A stretch of DNA of 64,000 nucleotides from Streptomyces qaidamensis (GCF_001611795.1 NZ_CP015098.1:1798001-1862000), one strand, 5' to 3'. Counted from the first letter of the stretch, positions 28,496-40,333 are shown. Numbers and translations are program-made. Notes: a model not told the origin generated them from the letters alone.

Positions 28496-29371
28496 GTGAC
28501 GGACACCCCAGCGGGAGACATTGCACGCGTCGGAGTCGTGGGCTGCGGTCAGATGGGCGCGGGGATCGCCGAGGTGTGCGCCCGGGCCGGCCTGGACGTC
28601 ATGGTCGCCGAGACCACCGGCGAGGCCCTGGAGATCGGCCGTACCCGGCTGTTCACCTCCCTGGCCAAGGCCGCCGAACGCGGCAAGATCACCGAGGAGG
28701 AGCAGGAGGCCACGCTGGCCCGCCTGAGCTTCACCACGGACCTCGGCGAATTCGCCGACCGTGACCTCGTGATCGAGGCCGTCGTCGAGAACGAGCAGGT
28801 CAAGACCGAGATCTTCCAGGTGCTCGACCAGGTCGTGACCCGGCCTGACGCGATCCTGGCGTCCAACACCTCCTCGATCCCGTTGGTGAAGCTGGCGGTG
28901 GCGACGTCGCGGCCCGACCAGGTCATCGGCATCCACTTCTTCAACCCGGCCCCGGTGCAGAAGCTCGTCGAGCTGATCCCCGCGCTGACCACGTCCGAGG
29001 GCACCATCGGCCGCGCGCAGCTGTTCACGGAGAAGCTGCTGGGCAAGCACGCGATCCGCGCCCAGGACCGCTCCGGCTTCGTGGTCAACGCGCTGCTGAT
29101 CCCATACCTGCTCTCCGCGATCCGGATGTTCGAGACGGGCATCGCCAGCCGCGAGGACATCGACAACGGCATGGAAATGGGCTGCGCCCACCCGATGGGC
29201 CCGCTGAAGCTGTCCGACCTGATCGGCCTGGACACGGTCGCCTCGGTCGCGCAGTCCATGTACGAGGAGTACAAGGAGCCCCTGTACGCCGCTCCCCCGC
29301 TCCTGCAGCGGATGGTCGACGCTGGCCGGCTGGGCCGCAAGTCGGGCTCGGGCTTCTACACGTACGCCTGA
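28496..29371 (+). CDS. 3-hydroxybutyryl-CoA dehydrogenase
   Basis: 291 residues. NAD(P)-binding VGVVGCGQMGAGIAEVCARAG at the N-terminus, catalytic-region SNTSSIPLVKLA and HFFNPAPVQKLVEL with the active-site His, then the C-terminal helical domain (RSGFVVNALLIPYLL). The enzyme interconverts acetoacetyl-CoA and 3-hydroxybutyryl-CoA. In Streptomyces this can feed the ethylmalonyl-CoA pathway, butyrate metabolism or polyketide precursors. GTG 28496 is chosen on family length, with AAAGGGACG upstream. A strong hairpin follows. Confidence 0.93.
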   Translation: MTDTPAGDIARVGVVGCGQMGAGIAEVCARAGLDVMVAETTGEALEIGRTRLFTSLAKAAERGKITEEEQEATLARLSFTTDLGEFADRDLVIEAVVENEQVKTEIFQVLDQVVTRPDAILASNTSSIPLVKLAVATSRPDQVIGIHFFNPAPVQKLVELIPALTTSEGTIGRAQLFTEKLLGKHAIRAQDRSGFVVNALLIPYLLSAIRMFETGIASREDIDNGMEMGCAHPMGPLKLSDLIGLDTVASVAQSMYEEYKEPLYAAPPLLQRMVDAGRLGRKSGSGFYTYA

Positions 29372-29433
29372 CCGCCGCTCCCACCCGCCTCCTTCCCGAG
29401 GCCGATTACGGACGGTCAGATTTCGGCCACCTC

Positions 29434-29467
29434 GCGGGCCCGGCACCGGATTTGGTGCCGGGCCCGC
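29434..29467 (+). terminator. Terminator after 3-hydroxybutyryl-CoA dehydrogenase
   Basis: A perfect 14-bp stem, GCGGGCCCGGCACC (29434-29447) with its complement at 29454-29467, loop GGATTT. No U-tract. Confidence 0.8.
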
Positions 29468-29598
29468 GGCATTCACACACCGTGTGCGCGCCGGGCTCGC
29501 ATATGCCCTACGCACACTCTCCCCAGGCGCCCACCAGGCGAGTTGACTCCTCATGCGCATGCAAGGGATGTGAAACGACTACGGAAAGGAGCGGAATC

Positions 29599-29856
29599 GT
29601 GACCGCCGATCCCGAGCATCCCGTCGTTCATGGAGAACTCGCAGAGTTACGACGCCGCCTCGATGTGGCCTACGCCCGCGTCGAGGGCGGACTGGCTCTG
29701 CTCAGCCACCGCACCGAGGAGACCGCCAAGGAGATCGAGGAGCTCAACACCCGGATCCACACGCTCGAACACGCGCGCTGGCCGCTGCCCGCGGTCGCCG
29801 CCCTCACCGCCGTGGGTGCCCTCGTCATGGCGATCTGGCAGGCGCTGGGCCGTTGA
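29599..29856 (+). CDS. Small coiled-coil protein with a C-terminal membrane helix
   Basis: 85 residues. A charged helical segment with heptad character (about 12-58: LRRRLDVAYARVEGGLALL, TEETAKEIEELNTRIHTLEHA) is followed by one hydrophobic helix (about 62-82). GTG 29599 follows AAAGGAGCGG. The architecture resembles XhlA-type holin-associated or small tail-anchored proteins, but no phage genes are nearby. Function unknown. It is convergent with the Nudix gene with one base between stops. Confidence 0.7.
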   Translation: MTADPEHPVVHGELAELRRRLDVAYARVEGGLALLSHRTEETAKEIEELNTRIHTLEHARWPLPAVAALTAVGALVMAIWQALGR

Positions 29857-29857
29857 C

Positions 29858-30403
29858 TCAGGGCAGCGTGTCCTGACCGAGCCTGAGATGGTGCAGCAGT
29901 AGTAACGCGGCCGCCATGTTGGCGGCCGGGACCTCGCCGCGGGCGACCATGTCGGGGACGAGCTTGAGAGGCACCCATTCCCGGCGGTCCGACTCGAAGT
30001 CGTCCACGGGGTGCCCGACGTAGTCGCCCTCGTCGGCCCAGTACACGTGGTGCCGGGCGTCGGTGAGCCCGTTGGACGGCTCCACGCTCATGAGGTGGCG
30101 CAGGGGTCCCGGCCGCCAGCCGGTCTCCTCCTCCAGTTCCCTGGCGGCCGCGCGGGCGACGTCCTCGCCGTCCTCGACGACCCCTGCCGCGAGTTCCCAC
30201 CCCCAGCTGTCGGTGATGAAGCGGTGCCGCCAGAGCAGCAGCACCTCGTTGGCCTCGTTCACGACCGTGGCCACCGCAACGGGCCGCAGTCGTATGAGGA
30301 AGTGGTCCAGGTGCCGGCCGTCCGGCAGTTCGACATCCGCGAGATTGACGCTGAACCAGCGGTTTGAGTACACAGTTTGCTCGTTGTGTTTCGTCCACTG
30401 CAC
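29858..30403 (-). CDS. Nudix hydrolase
   Basis: 181 residues from GTG 30403, with GGAAGGTGG upstream. The Nudix box is intact: GVVEDGEDVARAAARELEEE followed by TGW. The N-terminal part (QTVYSNRWFSVNLADVELPDG) and the region after the box resemble ADP-ribose pyrophosphatase-type Nudix enzymes, though the substrate cannot be fixed. It lies downstream of the TPR regulator on the same strand, 107 nt away. Confidence 0.88.
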   Translation of the reverse strand: MQWTKHNEQTVYSNRWFSVNLADVELPDGRHLDHFLIRLRPVAVATVVNEANEVLLLWRHRFITDSWGWELAAGVVEDGEDVARAAARELEEETGWRPGPLRHLMSVEPSNGLTDARHHVYWADEGDYVGHPVDDFESDRREWVPLKLVPDMVARGEVPAANMAAALLLLHHLRLGQDTLP

Positions 30404-30510
30404 GGTTCTGCCACCTTCCGTCGAGTAAGTGGCAATATCGCAGCAGGGACGGAGGGACAGCAGGCGCACGGGAAGCGCCTCGGAGCGACCCCGGGCACCA
30501 CCGCCCGGAT

Positions 30511-31851
30511 CTACAACGGTACGCGCAGCGCCCCATCGATGAGTTCGGCGGCCTCGGCCGTGCCCGCGCCGCCACTGCGCACCAGGTGCTCCCGCACCGC
30601 GCGCAGCCGGTCGCGCAGCCGCTGGGACTCCATGCCCCGGGCCTGTTCGGCCATCTGCACGGCGATGACCACCGCCTTGTCGGCGTTGCCCTGCCGCAGC
30701 TCGATGGTGCTGAGCATGGCCAGCCGGTGCACCCGGCCGCGGTCGTGCGCCGGGTTGTCGACGGCGGCCGCGGCATGCTCCCCGGCGGCCGCGATCTCCC
30801 CGAGGCTCAGCAGCGCCTCCGCCACCTGGACGTTGACGAGCCCGGGCTGGACATAACCGGTCTCGTCCGGCTCGTAGCCGCGCCGGATGCGCTCGGCGGA
30901 CTGCTCGGCCCGCCGGATGCAGGACAGGGCGCTGCCGCCGTCACCGAGATGCGCGTACGCCTTGGCCTGCATCGCGTAGAGGTCAGAGGCGAGCGCCGGG
31001 GTGATGTGCTTGCCGGCGGCCCGCAGCGCCGCCTCCGCGAAGGCGACGGACTGCCGGTACTCCCGCATGAACAGCGACTGGTTGACGAGCAGGGCGATCA
31101 CATACGCCCCCAGGCCCCGGTCCCCGCTGGCCTTGGCCAGCCGCAGTGCCTGGTGGAAGTAGCGCTGGGCGAGCCCGTGCGCGTCGGAGTCGTAGGCGCA
31201 GATGCCGGCGACCGCCACCAACCCGCCTGTGGCGCGGTGCAGTTGACGGCCCGTCTCGTCGGTGTAGCTGCCGCGCAGCAGCGGTGCGGCCTCGGCGTTG
31301 AGGAAGCCGACGATCCGGGCCCGCGTGGCGATGCCCCCAGCCTTGCGGTACAGCTGCTCGTAGTGCGTCCGGGCGGCCCGCAGCATCTCCAGGTCGCCCG
31401 GGGTGACCCGGTGTCTGCCGCCGCGGGAGACGTCCACGTCCTCGGGCGGGTTCTCCCACTCCCACACCGGCATCACGGCAGGCGTGCCGGTGAGCGCGGG
31501 CGCGCCCAGGATGTGCGGGCGCTGCTGCTGGTCGGAGCGCCACAGCGCGGTGGCCCGTTCGACGAAGCCGGACAGGGAACCGGTGTGCGGGGCGGACGGC
31601 TCGCCGGGCACGCCGAGGCCGATGTCGTCGAGGGTCACCTGCCGCTGCAGCCGGGCCGCGAGCACCTCGCAGATCAGGTCGGGCACCTGGCCCCGGGGAC
31701 GCTGCCCCTTCAACCACCGGGCGACGGCGGTGTGTTCGTACCTCAGGGACAGGCCACGCGCCCGTCCCGCCTGGTTGACGTGTGCGGCCAGCCCCGCGTG
31801 CGAGATCCCCGCCTCGTCCAGGATCGCGTCGAGCAGAGTGTTGGGCTGCAT
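30511..31851 (-). CDS. Helix-turn-helix/TPR regulatory protein (NsdA-like)
   Basis: 446 residues from ATG 31851 (MQPNTLLDAILDEAGISHAG). The N-terminal 75 residues form an XRE-like domain (AHVNQAGRARGLSLRYEHTA, VARWLKGQRPRG), followed by a poorly conserved linker and a helical TPR array to the end (YFHQALRLAKASGD, LGDGGSALSCIRRAEQSAER). The architecture resembles the Streptomyces NsdA family, whose founding member restrains sporulation and antibiotic production; the link is by recollection. Probably a cytosolic developmental regulator. Confidence 0.75.
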   Translation of the reverse strand: MQPNTLLDAILDEAGISHAGLAAHVNQAGRARGLSLRYEHTAVARWLKGQRPRGQVPDLICEVLAARLQRQVTLDDIGLGVPGEPSAPHTGSLSGFVERATALWRSDQQQRPHILGAPALTGTPAVMPVWEWENPPEDVDVSRGGRHRVTPGDLEMLRAARTHYEQLYRKAGGIATRARIVGFLNAEAAPLLRGSYTDETGRQLHRATGGLVAVAGICAYDSDAHGLAQRYFHQALRLAKASGDRGLGAYVIALLVNQSLFMREYRQSVAFAEAALRAAGKHITPALASDLYAMQAKAYAHLGDGGSALSCIRRAEQSAERIRRGYEPDETGYVQPGLVNVQVAEALLSLGEIAAAGEHAAAAVDNPAHDRGRVHRLAMLSTIELRQGNADKAVVIAVQMAEQARGMESQRLRDRLRAVREHLVRSGGAGTAEAAELIDGALRVPL

Positions 31852-32185
31852 GTGGGCCCCCCGGGTGGCTCGGTGCGGCCAGGTTAGTGGGTCCGCCTTC
31901 ACACGGGGTGTGAACGGAGTGCTCGAATCCGCAGGGTGCGCGCACTGTCGCTGAGAGTCGCCGACCGGTTGACTGAACTGCCTCGAAAGAGGCCGGCCGG
32001 GCCGCCGGCTCCCCCTCGTACAGTGCGGCGGCCCGCACCCGCCGTCCGCCCGGCCGCCTGCCCGACACTCCGTGGCGGGGCGGACGGCATCGCCGGCCGG
32101 ATGGTCAGGGGCGCGGGGAACTGCGCGAACGACCACGACGAACCGTCAGCCGCCGACACACCGCAGTTCCCCACCCCTTGGGCAC
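31852..32185. other. Intergenic space between the TPR regulator and pheT
   Basis: 334 nt with no gene. It contains the upstream region of the TPR regulator, a 9-bp inverted repeat (CCGTCCGCC near 32040 and GGCGGACGG near 32079), and the interspersed repeat copy at 32107-32136, just downstream of pheT. Confidence 0.6.
32107..32136 (+). repeat. Copy 2 of the AGGGGCGCGGGGAAC interspersed repeat
   Basis: 28 of 30 bases match the copy at 7461-7490. It lies 50 nt downstream of the pheT stop, again at a gene's 3' side. Confidence 0.6.
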
Positions 32186-34737
32186 TCAGCTCCGCAGCTC
32201 GGCCCCGACACGCTCGCCCGCGAGGGCGACCGCCGCGTCCCGGGCCGCAGAGGCCTCGTCCACGGTCAGCGTCCGGTCGGCTGCCCGGAACCGCAACGCG
32301 TACGCGAGCGACTTCCGCCCCTCGCCCAGTTGTTCGGCGTTCTCGTACACGTCGAACAGCCGGATCGCCTCCAGCAGCTCCCCGGCACCCGCACGCAGGG
32401 CCTCCTCGACCTCGGCCGCCGGGACGACGGCGTCGACGACCAGGGCGACATCCTGCGTGGCGACGGGGAACGTGGAGATCCGCGGCGCCTCGGCCGTGGC
32501 GTCACCGGCGGCCTCCACCGCGTCCAGGTCGATCTCCATCGCGCAGCTGCGCGCGGGCAGCCCGAGGGCCTTCACGACCCGGGGGTGCAGCTCGCCCGCG
32601 TGACCCACGACCCGCTCGGCGCCGCCCACGGTGACCGCCAGCTCGGCGCACCGCCCCGGGTGCCACGGCCCGTACTGCCCCTTGCGGACGACGAGTTCGG
32701 CACCGGCCTCACGGGCGACGGACCGGGCGGCCTCGACCGCGTCGGCCCAGTCGGCCGGACGGCCCTTGCCCCACCAGCCGGCCTGCTCGCGCGCACCGGC
32801 GAGGACGACGGCCACGTGCCGCGGCTGGTCGGGCAGCGCCGCGTTCAGCTCGGCGAGCTCCTCGTCGGTCGGACGGCGGTCGACGGGCAGCACGGCCGCG
32901 ATCCGCTGCTCCTGGCGCGGCCGGAAGACCAGTCCGGTCTCGAACAGCGCGAGGTCGTGCGAGCCGCGGCCGTCGTTGCGGCGCAGGGCGGCGAGCAGAC
33001 CCGGCAGCAGCGTCGTGCGCAGCGCGGGCTCCTCGTCGCTCAGCGGGTTGCTGAGCTGCACGACGCGGCGGGCCGGGTCGTCCGCCTCCAGGCCGAGCTG
33101 GTCGAAGACCTGCTCGCCGATGAAGGGGTAGTTCAGCGCCTCGACATACCCGGCACCGGCCAGGGCACGGCCGACGCGGCGGTGCAGCCGCTGCCGGTCC
33201 GTCAGGCCGAGACCCGCCGGAGGCTTGGGCAGCGTGGAGGGCAGGTTCTCGTAGCCCTCCAGCCGGATGACCTCTTCGGCCAGGTCGTTCGGGTCGGTGA
33301 GGTCGGGCCGCCAGGACGGCACGGTGACGATCAGCTCGTCCTGCCCGTACACGTCGCAGCCGACCTCCTGGAGGCGGCGCACGACGGTCTCGCGGCCGTA
33401 GGCGACGCCCGCGACCTTGTCCGGGTGGTCGGCCGGGATCGTGATGGTGTGCGGCGCGGAGGGGGCCAGGACCTCGGTGACGCCGGCCTCGGCGGTGCCC
33501 CCGGCGAGGAGGACCAGCAGGTCGACGGTGCGCTGCGCGGCGGCGGCCGCGGCCTGCGGGTCGACGCCGCGCTCGAAGCGCCGGGACGCCTCGGAGGACA
33601 GCTTGTGGCGGCGGGCCGTGCGCGCGATCGACACCGCGTCGAAGTGCGCGGCCTCGATGACGACGTCCGCCGTGGCGTTCTCGACGTTGATGGGGGTCCC
33701 CCCTGCTCGAGCGGAGTCGAGAGCTTGGGGGAGGTCGGCGATCTCCGTGTTGGCGCCGCCCATGACGCCGGCGAGCCCGATCGGGCCGCGGTCGTCGGTG
33801 ATCACCAGGTCCTCGGCGTCCAGCGTGCGCTCGACACCGTCGAGGGTGGTGAGCTTCTCGCCCGCCTCGGCCCGGCGCACCCCGATGGTGCCCTGGACCA
33901 GGCCGCGGTCGTAGGCGTGCAGTGGCTGGCCGAGCTCCATCATCACGTAGTTCGTGACGTCGACGGCGAGGGAGATCGGGCGCATGCCGACCTTCTGGAG
34001 CCTGCGCTGGAGCCAGATCGGGGAGCGGGCCTCGGCGCTCAGGCCGGTCACCGTGCGGGCGGTGAAGCGGTCGCAGCCGGTGGGGTCCGAGACCTGCACC
34101 GGGTAGCCGTAGGCGTTCGGGCCGGGCACGTCGATCAGGGCCGGGTCGCGCAGCGGCAGGCCGTAGGCGATGGCGGTCTCGCGGGCGACGCCGCGCAGCG
34201 ACAGGCAGTAGCCGCGGTCGGGCGTGACGGCGATGTCGAGGACCTCGTCGACCAGTTCCAGCAGCTCGACGGCGTCCTTGCCGATCTCGGTCTCCGGCGG
34301 CAGGACGATGATGCCCTTGGTGCCGTCGTCGCCCATGCTCAGCTCGTCGCTGGAGCAGATCATGCCGCGGGACATCTTGCCGTAGGTCTTGCGCTCGGCG
34401 ATCTGGAAGTCACCGGGCAGGACGGCGCCGGGCAGGGCCACGACGACCTTGTCGCCGACGGCGAAGTTCCGGGCGCCGCAGACGATCTCCTGGGGCTCGC
34501 CGGTGCCGTTGGCCTGCCCGACGTCGACGGTGCAGAAGCGGATCGGCTTCTTGAACTCCGTCAGCTCCTCGATGGTCAGCACCTGGCCGACGGCGAGCGG
34601 CCCCTTGAGGTCGGCGCCGAGGTGCTCGACGGTCTCGACCTCCAGACCGGCCGAAATGAGCTTGGCCTGGACGTCCCGGCCGGTCTCCGTCGCCGGCAGG
34701 TCGACGTACTCCCGCAGCCAAGAAAGCGGGATCCGCA

Positions 34738-34738
<1 letters not shown>
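32186..34738 (-). CDS. pheT: Phenylalanyl-tRNA synthetase beta subunit
   Basis: 850 residues, slightly long for actinobacterial PheT. Order: N-terminal region ([15 protein letters not shown]), tRNA-binding EMAP-like domain with [12 protein letters not shown], the B3/B4 editing domain, B5 domain, the catalytic-like core ([18 protein letters not shown]) and C-terminal FDX-ACB anticodon-binding domain ending in the [15 protein letters not shown] stretch. Residues about 336-350 ([13 protein letters not shown]) are encoded by an in-frame copy of a palindromic repeat. The ATG overlaps the pheS stop by one base (TGATG). It forms the (alpha-beta)2 enzyme with PheS. Confidence 0.97.
33691..33732 (-). 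repeat. Palindromic repeat embedded in the pheT coding sequence
   Basis: Reads GGGGGTCCCCC, then CTGCTCGAGCGGAGTCGAG, then AGCTTGGGGG. The outer C5/G5 and inner GCTC/GAGAGC arms can pair. From memory near-identical copies are frequent between Streptomyces genes. Here it adds about 14 residues in frame. Confidence 0.75.
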
Positions 34739-37136
<2,398 letters not shown>

Positions 37137-37189
37137 CCCCGTACCCCACCTCCAAGGCTCCGCAGAGGGGTCCTGAGCTGGTCACCCTA

Positions 37190-38050
37190 CTAGTTCCCGG
37201 TGACGGAGCGGCACCCTCCCGAGGCGCGCTGTGCACGCGCCGACGCATAGAGACATACGGCGGCGGCGGTGGCGAGGTTCAGGCTCTCGGCCTTCCCGTG
37301 GATCGGGACGCGGACGACGGCGTCGGCGAGGGCACGCGTCTCCTCGGGCAGGCCCCAGGCCTCGTTGCCGAAGACCCAGGCGGTGGGCCCGCCCATGGTG
37401 CCCTTGTCGAGCTCGTCGTCGAGGTCGCGGTCGCCGGCGCCGTCGGCGGCGAGCACCCGGACACCGGCGTCCCGCAGTGCGCCGACGGCCTGCTCCACGG
37501 GGACGCCGACGGCGACCGGCAGGTGGAACAGGGAGCCGACGGAGGCGCGGACGGCCTTGGGGTTGTACACGTCGACGGAGGCGTCGGTCAGGACGACGGC
37601 CTCGGCCCCGGCGGCGTCGGCGCAGCGCAGCACGGTCCCGGCGTTGCCCGGGTCACGGACGTTGGCGAGGAGGGCGACGAGCCGGGGACGGGCCGCGAGG
37701 ACCTCTTCGAAGGGCGTGTCCAGGAACCGGCAGACACCGACGAGGCCCTGCGGGGTGACGGTGGTGGAGATGTCGGCGATGACCTGCTCGGCGGCGAGGT
37801 GCACCCGGGCTCCGGCCTCCCGGGCCGCCCCGACGATGTCGGCGTAGCGCTCGGCGGCCTCCAGCGTCGTGAAGAGCTCCACGAGCGTGGCCGCGTCCCC
37901 GCTCCGGTGCCCGGCGGCCTCCCGGACGGCCTGCGGCCCCTCCGCCAGGAACAGGCGGTCCTTCCCCCGGAAGTTCCGCTTGGCCAGCCGCCGCGCGGCC
38001 AGGACGCGGGGGGAGCGGGGGGAGACGAGCTCGGGGGTGGCGGGAGGCAT
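37190..38050 (-). CDS. SpoU/TrmH-family RNA 2'-O-methyltransferase
   Basis: 286 residues. An N-terminal substrate-binding domain (RKNFRGKDRLFLAEGPQAVRE-like, about 15-100) and the C-terminal knotted SPOUT domain with its three motifs: NVRDPGNAGTVLRCADAAGA, WVFGNEAWGLPEE and IPIHGKAESLNLATAAAV-like at the end (here RVPIHGKAESLNLA). SAM-dependent ribose methylation of rRNA or tRNA is expected; the target nucleotide cannot be told. It follows rplT after a strong hairpin, so it may need its own promoter. Confidence 0.9.
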   Translation of the reverse strand: MPPATPELVSPRSPRVLAARRLAKRNFRGKDRLFLAEGPQAVREAAGHRSGDAATLVELFTTLEAAERYADIVGAAREAGARVHLAAEQVIADISTTVTPQGLVGVCRFLDTPFEEVLAARPRLVALLANVRDPGNAGTVLRCADAAGAEAVVLTDASVDVYNPKAVRASVGSLFHLPVAVGVPVEQAVGALRDAGVRVLAADGAGDRDLDDELDKGTMGGPTAWVFGNEAWGLPEETRALADAVVRVPIHGKAESLNLATAAAVCLYASARAQRASGGCRSVTGN

Positions 38051-38080
38051 CCGGTTCGCTTTCTCGGTAGCTACACAGCA

Positions 38081-38112
38081 GGACCCGCAGGCCCTGTCCG
38101 GCCTGCGGGTCC
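38081..38112 (-). terminator. Terminator after rplT
   Basis: A perfect 13-bp stem, GGACCCGCAGGCC (38081-38093) with its complement at 38100-38112, 26 nt past the rplT stop. It separates the ribosomal operon from the methyltransferase gene. Confidence 0.85.
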
Positions 38113-38138
38113 TTCAGTCACATCGGCTCGAGCCGGGG

Positions 38139-38522
38139 TCACGCAGCCTTCGGCGCGTTCACGTCGCTCGGCAGCGCCTTCTGGGCGACCTCGACGAGCG
38201 CGGCGAACGCACCGGCGTCGTTGACGGCCAGCTCGGCCAGGATCTTGCGGTCGACCTCGATGTTCGCGGCCTTCAGACCCTGGATGAAGCGGTTGTAGGT
38301 CATGCCGTTGGCGCGGGCAGCGGCGTTGATGCGCTGGATCCACAGCTGACGGAAGTCGCCCTTGCGCTTCTTGCGGTCGTTGTAGTTGTAGACCAGCGAG
38401 TGGGTGACCTGCTCCTTGGCCTTGCGGTACAGGCGCGAGCGCTGACCGCGGTAGCCGGAAGCCTGCTCGAGGATCGCCCGGCGCTTCTTGTGGGCGTTGA
38501 CTGCCCGCTTGACGCGTGCCAC
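38139..38522 (-). CDS. rplT: Large-subunit ribosomal protein L20
   Basis: 127 residues, full length. Starts [20 protein letters not shown] and carries [15 protein letters not shown] and the [20 protein letters not shown] motif. Binds 23S rRNA early in assembly. Third gene of infC-rpmI-rplT. In several bacteria L20 represses this operon by binding its leader; whether it does here is unknown. Confidence 0.98.
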   Translation of the reverse strand: MARVKRAVNAHKKRRAILEQASGYRGQRSRLYRKAKEQVTHSLVYNYNDRKKRKGDFRQLWIQRINAAARANGMTYNRFIQGLKAANIEVDRKILAELAVNDAGAFAALVEVAQKALPSDVNAPKAA

Positions 38523-38620
38523 TTGTTAACTCCTTGTAGCGGGGTCGTGGGGGTGCTCACACGACCCGGTATCGATTGGGTCCCGGTCCGGCGTCCGTAC
38601 GGCGCTCGCGCGCCGGGACG

Positions 38621-38815
38621 TCACTTGCCGAGAAGCTTCTTGATCTTCGCGGCGTCGCCCGGGGCCATCTCGGCGTTGCCGGTGAGGCGACGCGTCACGC
38701 GGGACGACTTGTGCTCGAGCAGGTGGCGCTTGCCGGCGCGCTCGCGCAGCACCTTGCCGGAGCCGGTGATCTTGAAGCGCTTGCTGGCACCGCTGTGCGA
38801 CTTGTTCTTCGGCAT
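38621..38815 (-). CDS. rpmI: Large-subunit ribosomal protein L35
   Basis: 64 residues, highly basic: [34 protein letters not shown] and a C-terminal KIKKLLGK. Second gene of the infC operon, 98 nt before rplT and 108 nt after infC. GAGGAGA lies just upstream of the ATG. Confidence 0.98.
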   Translation of the reverse strand: MPKNKSHSGASKRFKITGSGKVLRERAGKRHLLEHKSSRVTRRLTGNAEMAPGDAAKIKKLLGK

Positions 38816-38923
38816 AGCGCCGTTCTCTCCTCGTCGGTGGCGCTCCGGTGCCCGGTCGCGAAACCGGGCACGGTGGAGCGTCGTCTTGTATCGGTTACTT
38901 CCTGGGACTGGCGTCCCGGGGAG

Positions 38924-39574
38924 TCACGCCTCGGCGGGCTCCTCGGCGGGCTCTTCAGCCGGCGCCTCGTTCTCCGCGGCGTTCTGCGACTTGCCGGGGT
39001 TGGCCTTCGCTTCCGCCTTGCGGGCTTCCTGCGCCTGGCGAGCCTCGGCCATCGCCTCGGTCTTCTTCTTGTGCGGACCGAGAACCATGATCATGTTGCG
39101 GCCGTCCTGCTTCGGGTTCGACTCCACGAACCCGAGGTCGGCCACGTCCTCCGCGAGACGCTGCAGCAGTCGGTAGCCCAGCTCGGGCCGGGACTGCTCG
39201 CGACCACGGAACATGATCGTGATCTTGACCTTGTCGCCCTGCTTGAGGAACCGAACGACGTGACCCTTCTTGGTGTCATAGTCGTGCGGGTCGATCTTCG
39301 GCCGGAGCTTCATCTCCTTGATGACCGTGTGCGCCTGGTTCTTGCGCGCCTCACGGGCCTTCATGGCCGACTCGTACTTGAACTTCCCGTAGTCCATGAG
39401 CTTGCACACGGGCGGACGGGCGTTCGCCGCGACCTCGACCAGGTCCAGGTCGTACTCCTGCGCAAGCTCCAGTGCCTTGGCCAGGGGGACGATGCCCACC
39501 TGCTCGCCACTGGGACCGACAAGTCGCACCTCGGGAACGCGAATCCGGTCGTTGATGCGGGGCTCGGCGCTGAT
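38924..39574 (-). CDS. infC: Translation initiation factor IF-3, apparent ATC start
   Basis: 216 residues if initiated at ATC 39574-39572. The frame has no ATG, GTG or TTG near the conserved start ([20 protein letters not shown]), while AGGAGG lies 4 nt before the ATC. IF3-N (about 3-72) and IF3-C (about 80-165: [19 protein letters not shown], [15 protein letters not shown]) are complete, followed by a Glu/Ala-rich tail (about 175-216). IF-3 rejects non-canonical start codons, so an ATC start would give negative autoregulation, as with AUU in E. coli. An attenuator-like hairpin lies in the leader. Confidence 0.95.
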   Translation of the reverse strand: MSAEPRINDRIRVPEVRLVGPSGEQVGIVPLAKALELAQEYDLDLVEVAANARPPVCKLMDYGKFKYESAMKAREARKNQAHTVIKEMKLRPKIDPHDYDTKKGHVVRFLKQGDKVKITIMFRGREQSRPELGYRLLQRLAEDVADLGFVESNPKQDGRNMIMVLGPHKKKTEAMAEARQAQEARKAEAKANPGKSQNAAENEAPAEEPAEEPAEA

Positions 39575-39660
39575 GGATCCTCCTCGGTAGCACCACGCGG
39601 CGGTCTGGCGGACGGCCGCGTAACGTCTGTGTTCGATAGACCTAACCGCGCCGAGGCAAC

Positions 39661-39690
39661 AAAAATGCCCCGGACGATCCCAGGCGGGGC
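39661..39690 (-). terminator. Attenuator-like terminator in the infC leader
   Basis: On the minus strand GCCCCG (39690-39685) and CGGGGC (39672-39667) form a 6-bp stem followed directly by ATTTTTGTT. It lies about 90 nt before the infC ribosome site and has a real U-tract, which is rare in this GC-rich window. Regulated read-through into infC-rpmI-rplT is inferred. Confidence 0.6.
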
Positions 39691-39969
39691 TCCTCGAACT
39701 ACCGGAGCACCACCACGGGAAGCCGCGGGGCACACTTTCGGACGGAACGCCGCCACGTGGACGGGACCGCCTGACCGGTGACCCGCCGCCCTGAGGGTGA
39801 TCGGGTGGGAGTTCGAAAGCCTCCACTTGTGGGCCGGGCTCGCGGGCTGTGAGGCATACGTGTCCGACCGGTCGTTACACGAGGTTACCAGCAATGGCCA
39901 GGGACGGCCAATCGGGGCGTACCGGGGTCCCGTGGGGAGGACCCGCTCCCTGCGCCTATCGTGTGGGGC

Positions 39970-40326
39970 ATGAGTGAGACCCCTCCTGAGTCCCCCGACT
40001 TCGACGCCATGGCCCGCGACATCGCCGAGGTCCCGGCGGTCGAGGTGATCGTGACGGTCGCCGTCAACCTGATGAGCGCCGCCGCCGTGAAGCTCGGTCT
40101 GACCGAGGAGGGCGAGAAGCACAAGGACCTGGACGAGGCCCGCAAGCTGGTCCACGCCCTGGCCGGTCTGCTGGACGCCACGGCGACCGAGATCAGCTCC
40201 TTCCACGCGGCCCCCCTGCGCGACGGTCTGAAGTCGCTCCAGCTGGCGTTCCGCGAGGCCTCGCTCGTCCCGGACGAGCCGGGCCAGGGGCCGGGCGAGA
40301 AGTACACGGGCCCGGTCTACGGCTGA
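39970..40326 (+). CDS. DUF1844 protein
   Basis: 118 residues; starts MSETPPESPDFDAMARDIAE and carries the helical DUF1844 core (VIVTVAVNLMSAAAVKLGL, HKDLDEARKLVHALAGLLD). Function unknown; commonly found beside infC in Streptomyces and relatives, divergent from it. GTG 39961 is an alternative start, but the family begins at ATG 39970. A TATCGT hexamer about 8 nt upstream could make the transcript nearly leaderless. Confidence 0.88.
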   Translation: MSETPPESPDFDAMARDIAEVPAVEVIVTVAVNLMSAAAVKLGLTEEGEKHKDLDEARKLVHALAGLLDATATEISSFHAAPLRDGLKSLQLAFREASLVPDEPGQGPGEKYTGPVYG

Positions 40327-40333
40327 CCGGACC

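Noticed and set aside
38924..39826. Starting infC at the upstream ATG (300 codons)
   Set aside because: The extra 84 residues are unlike IF-3 and run through the leader hairpin; the conserved start follows AGGAGG directly.
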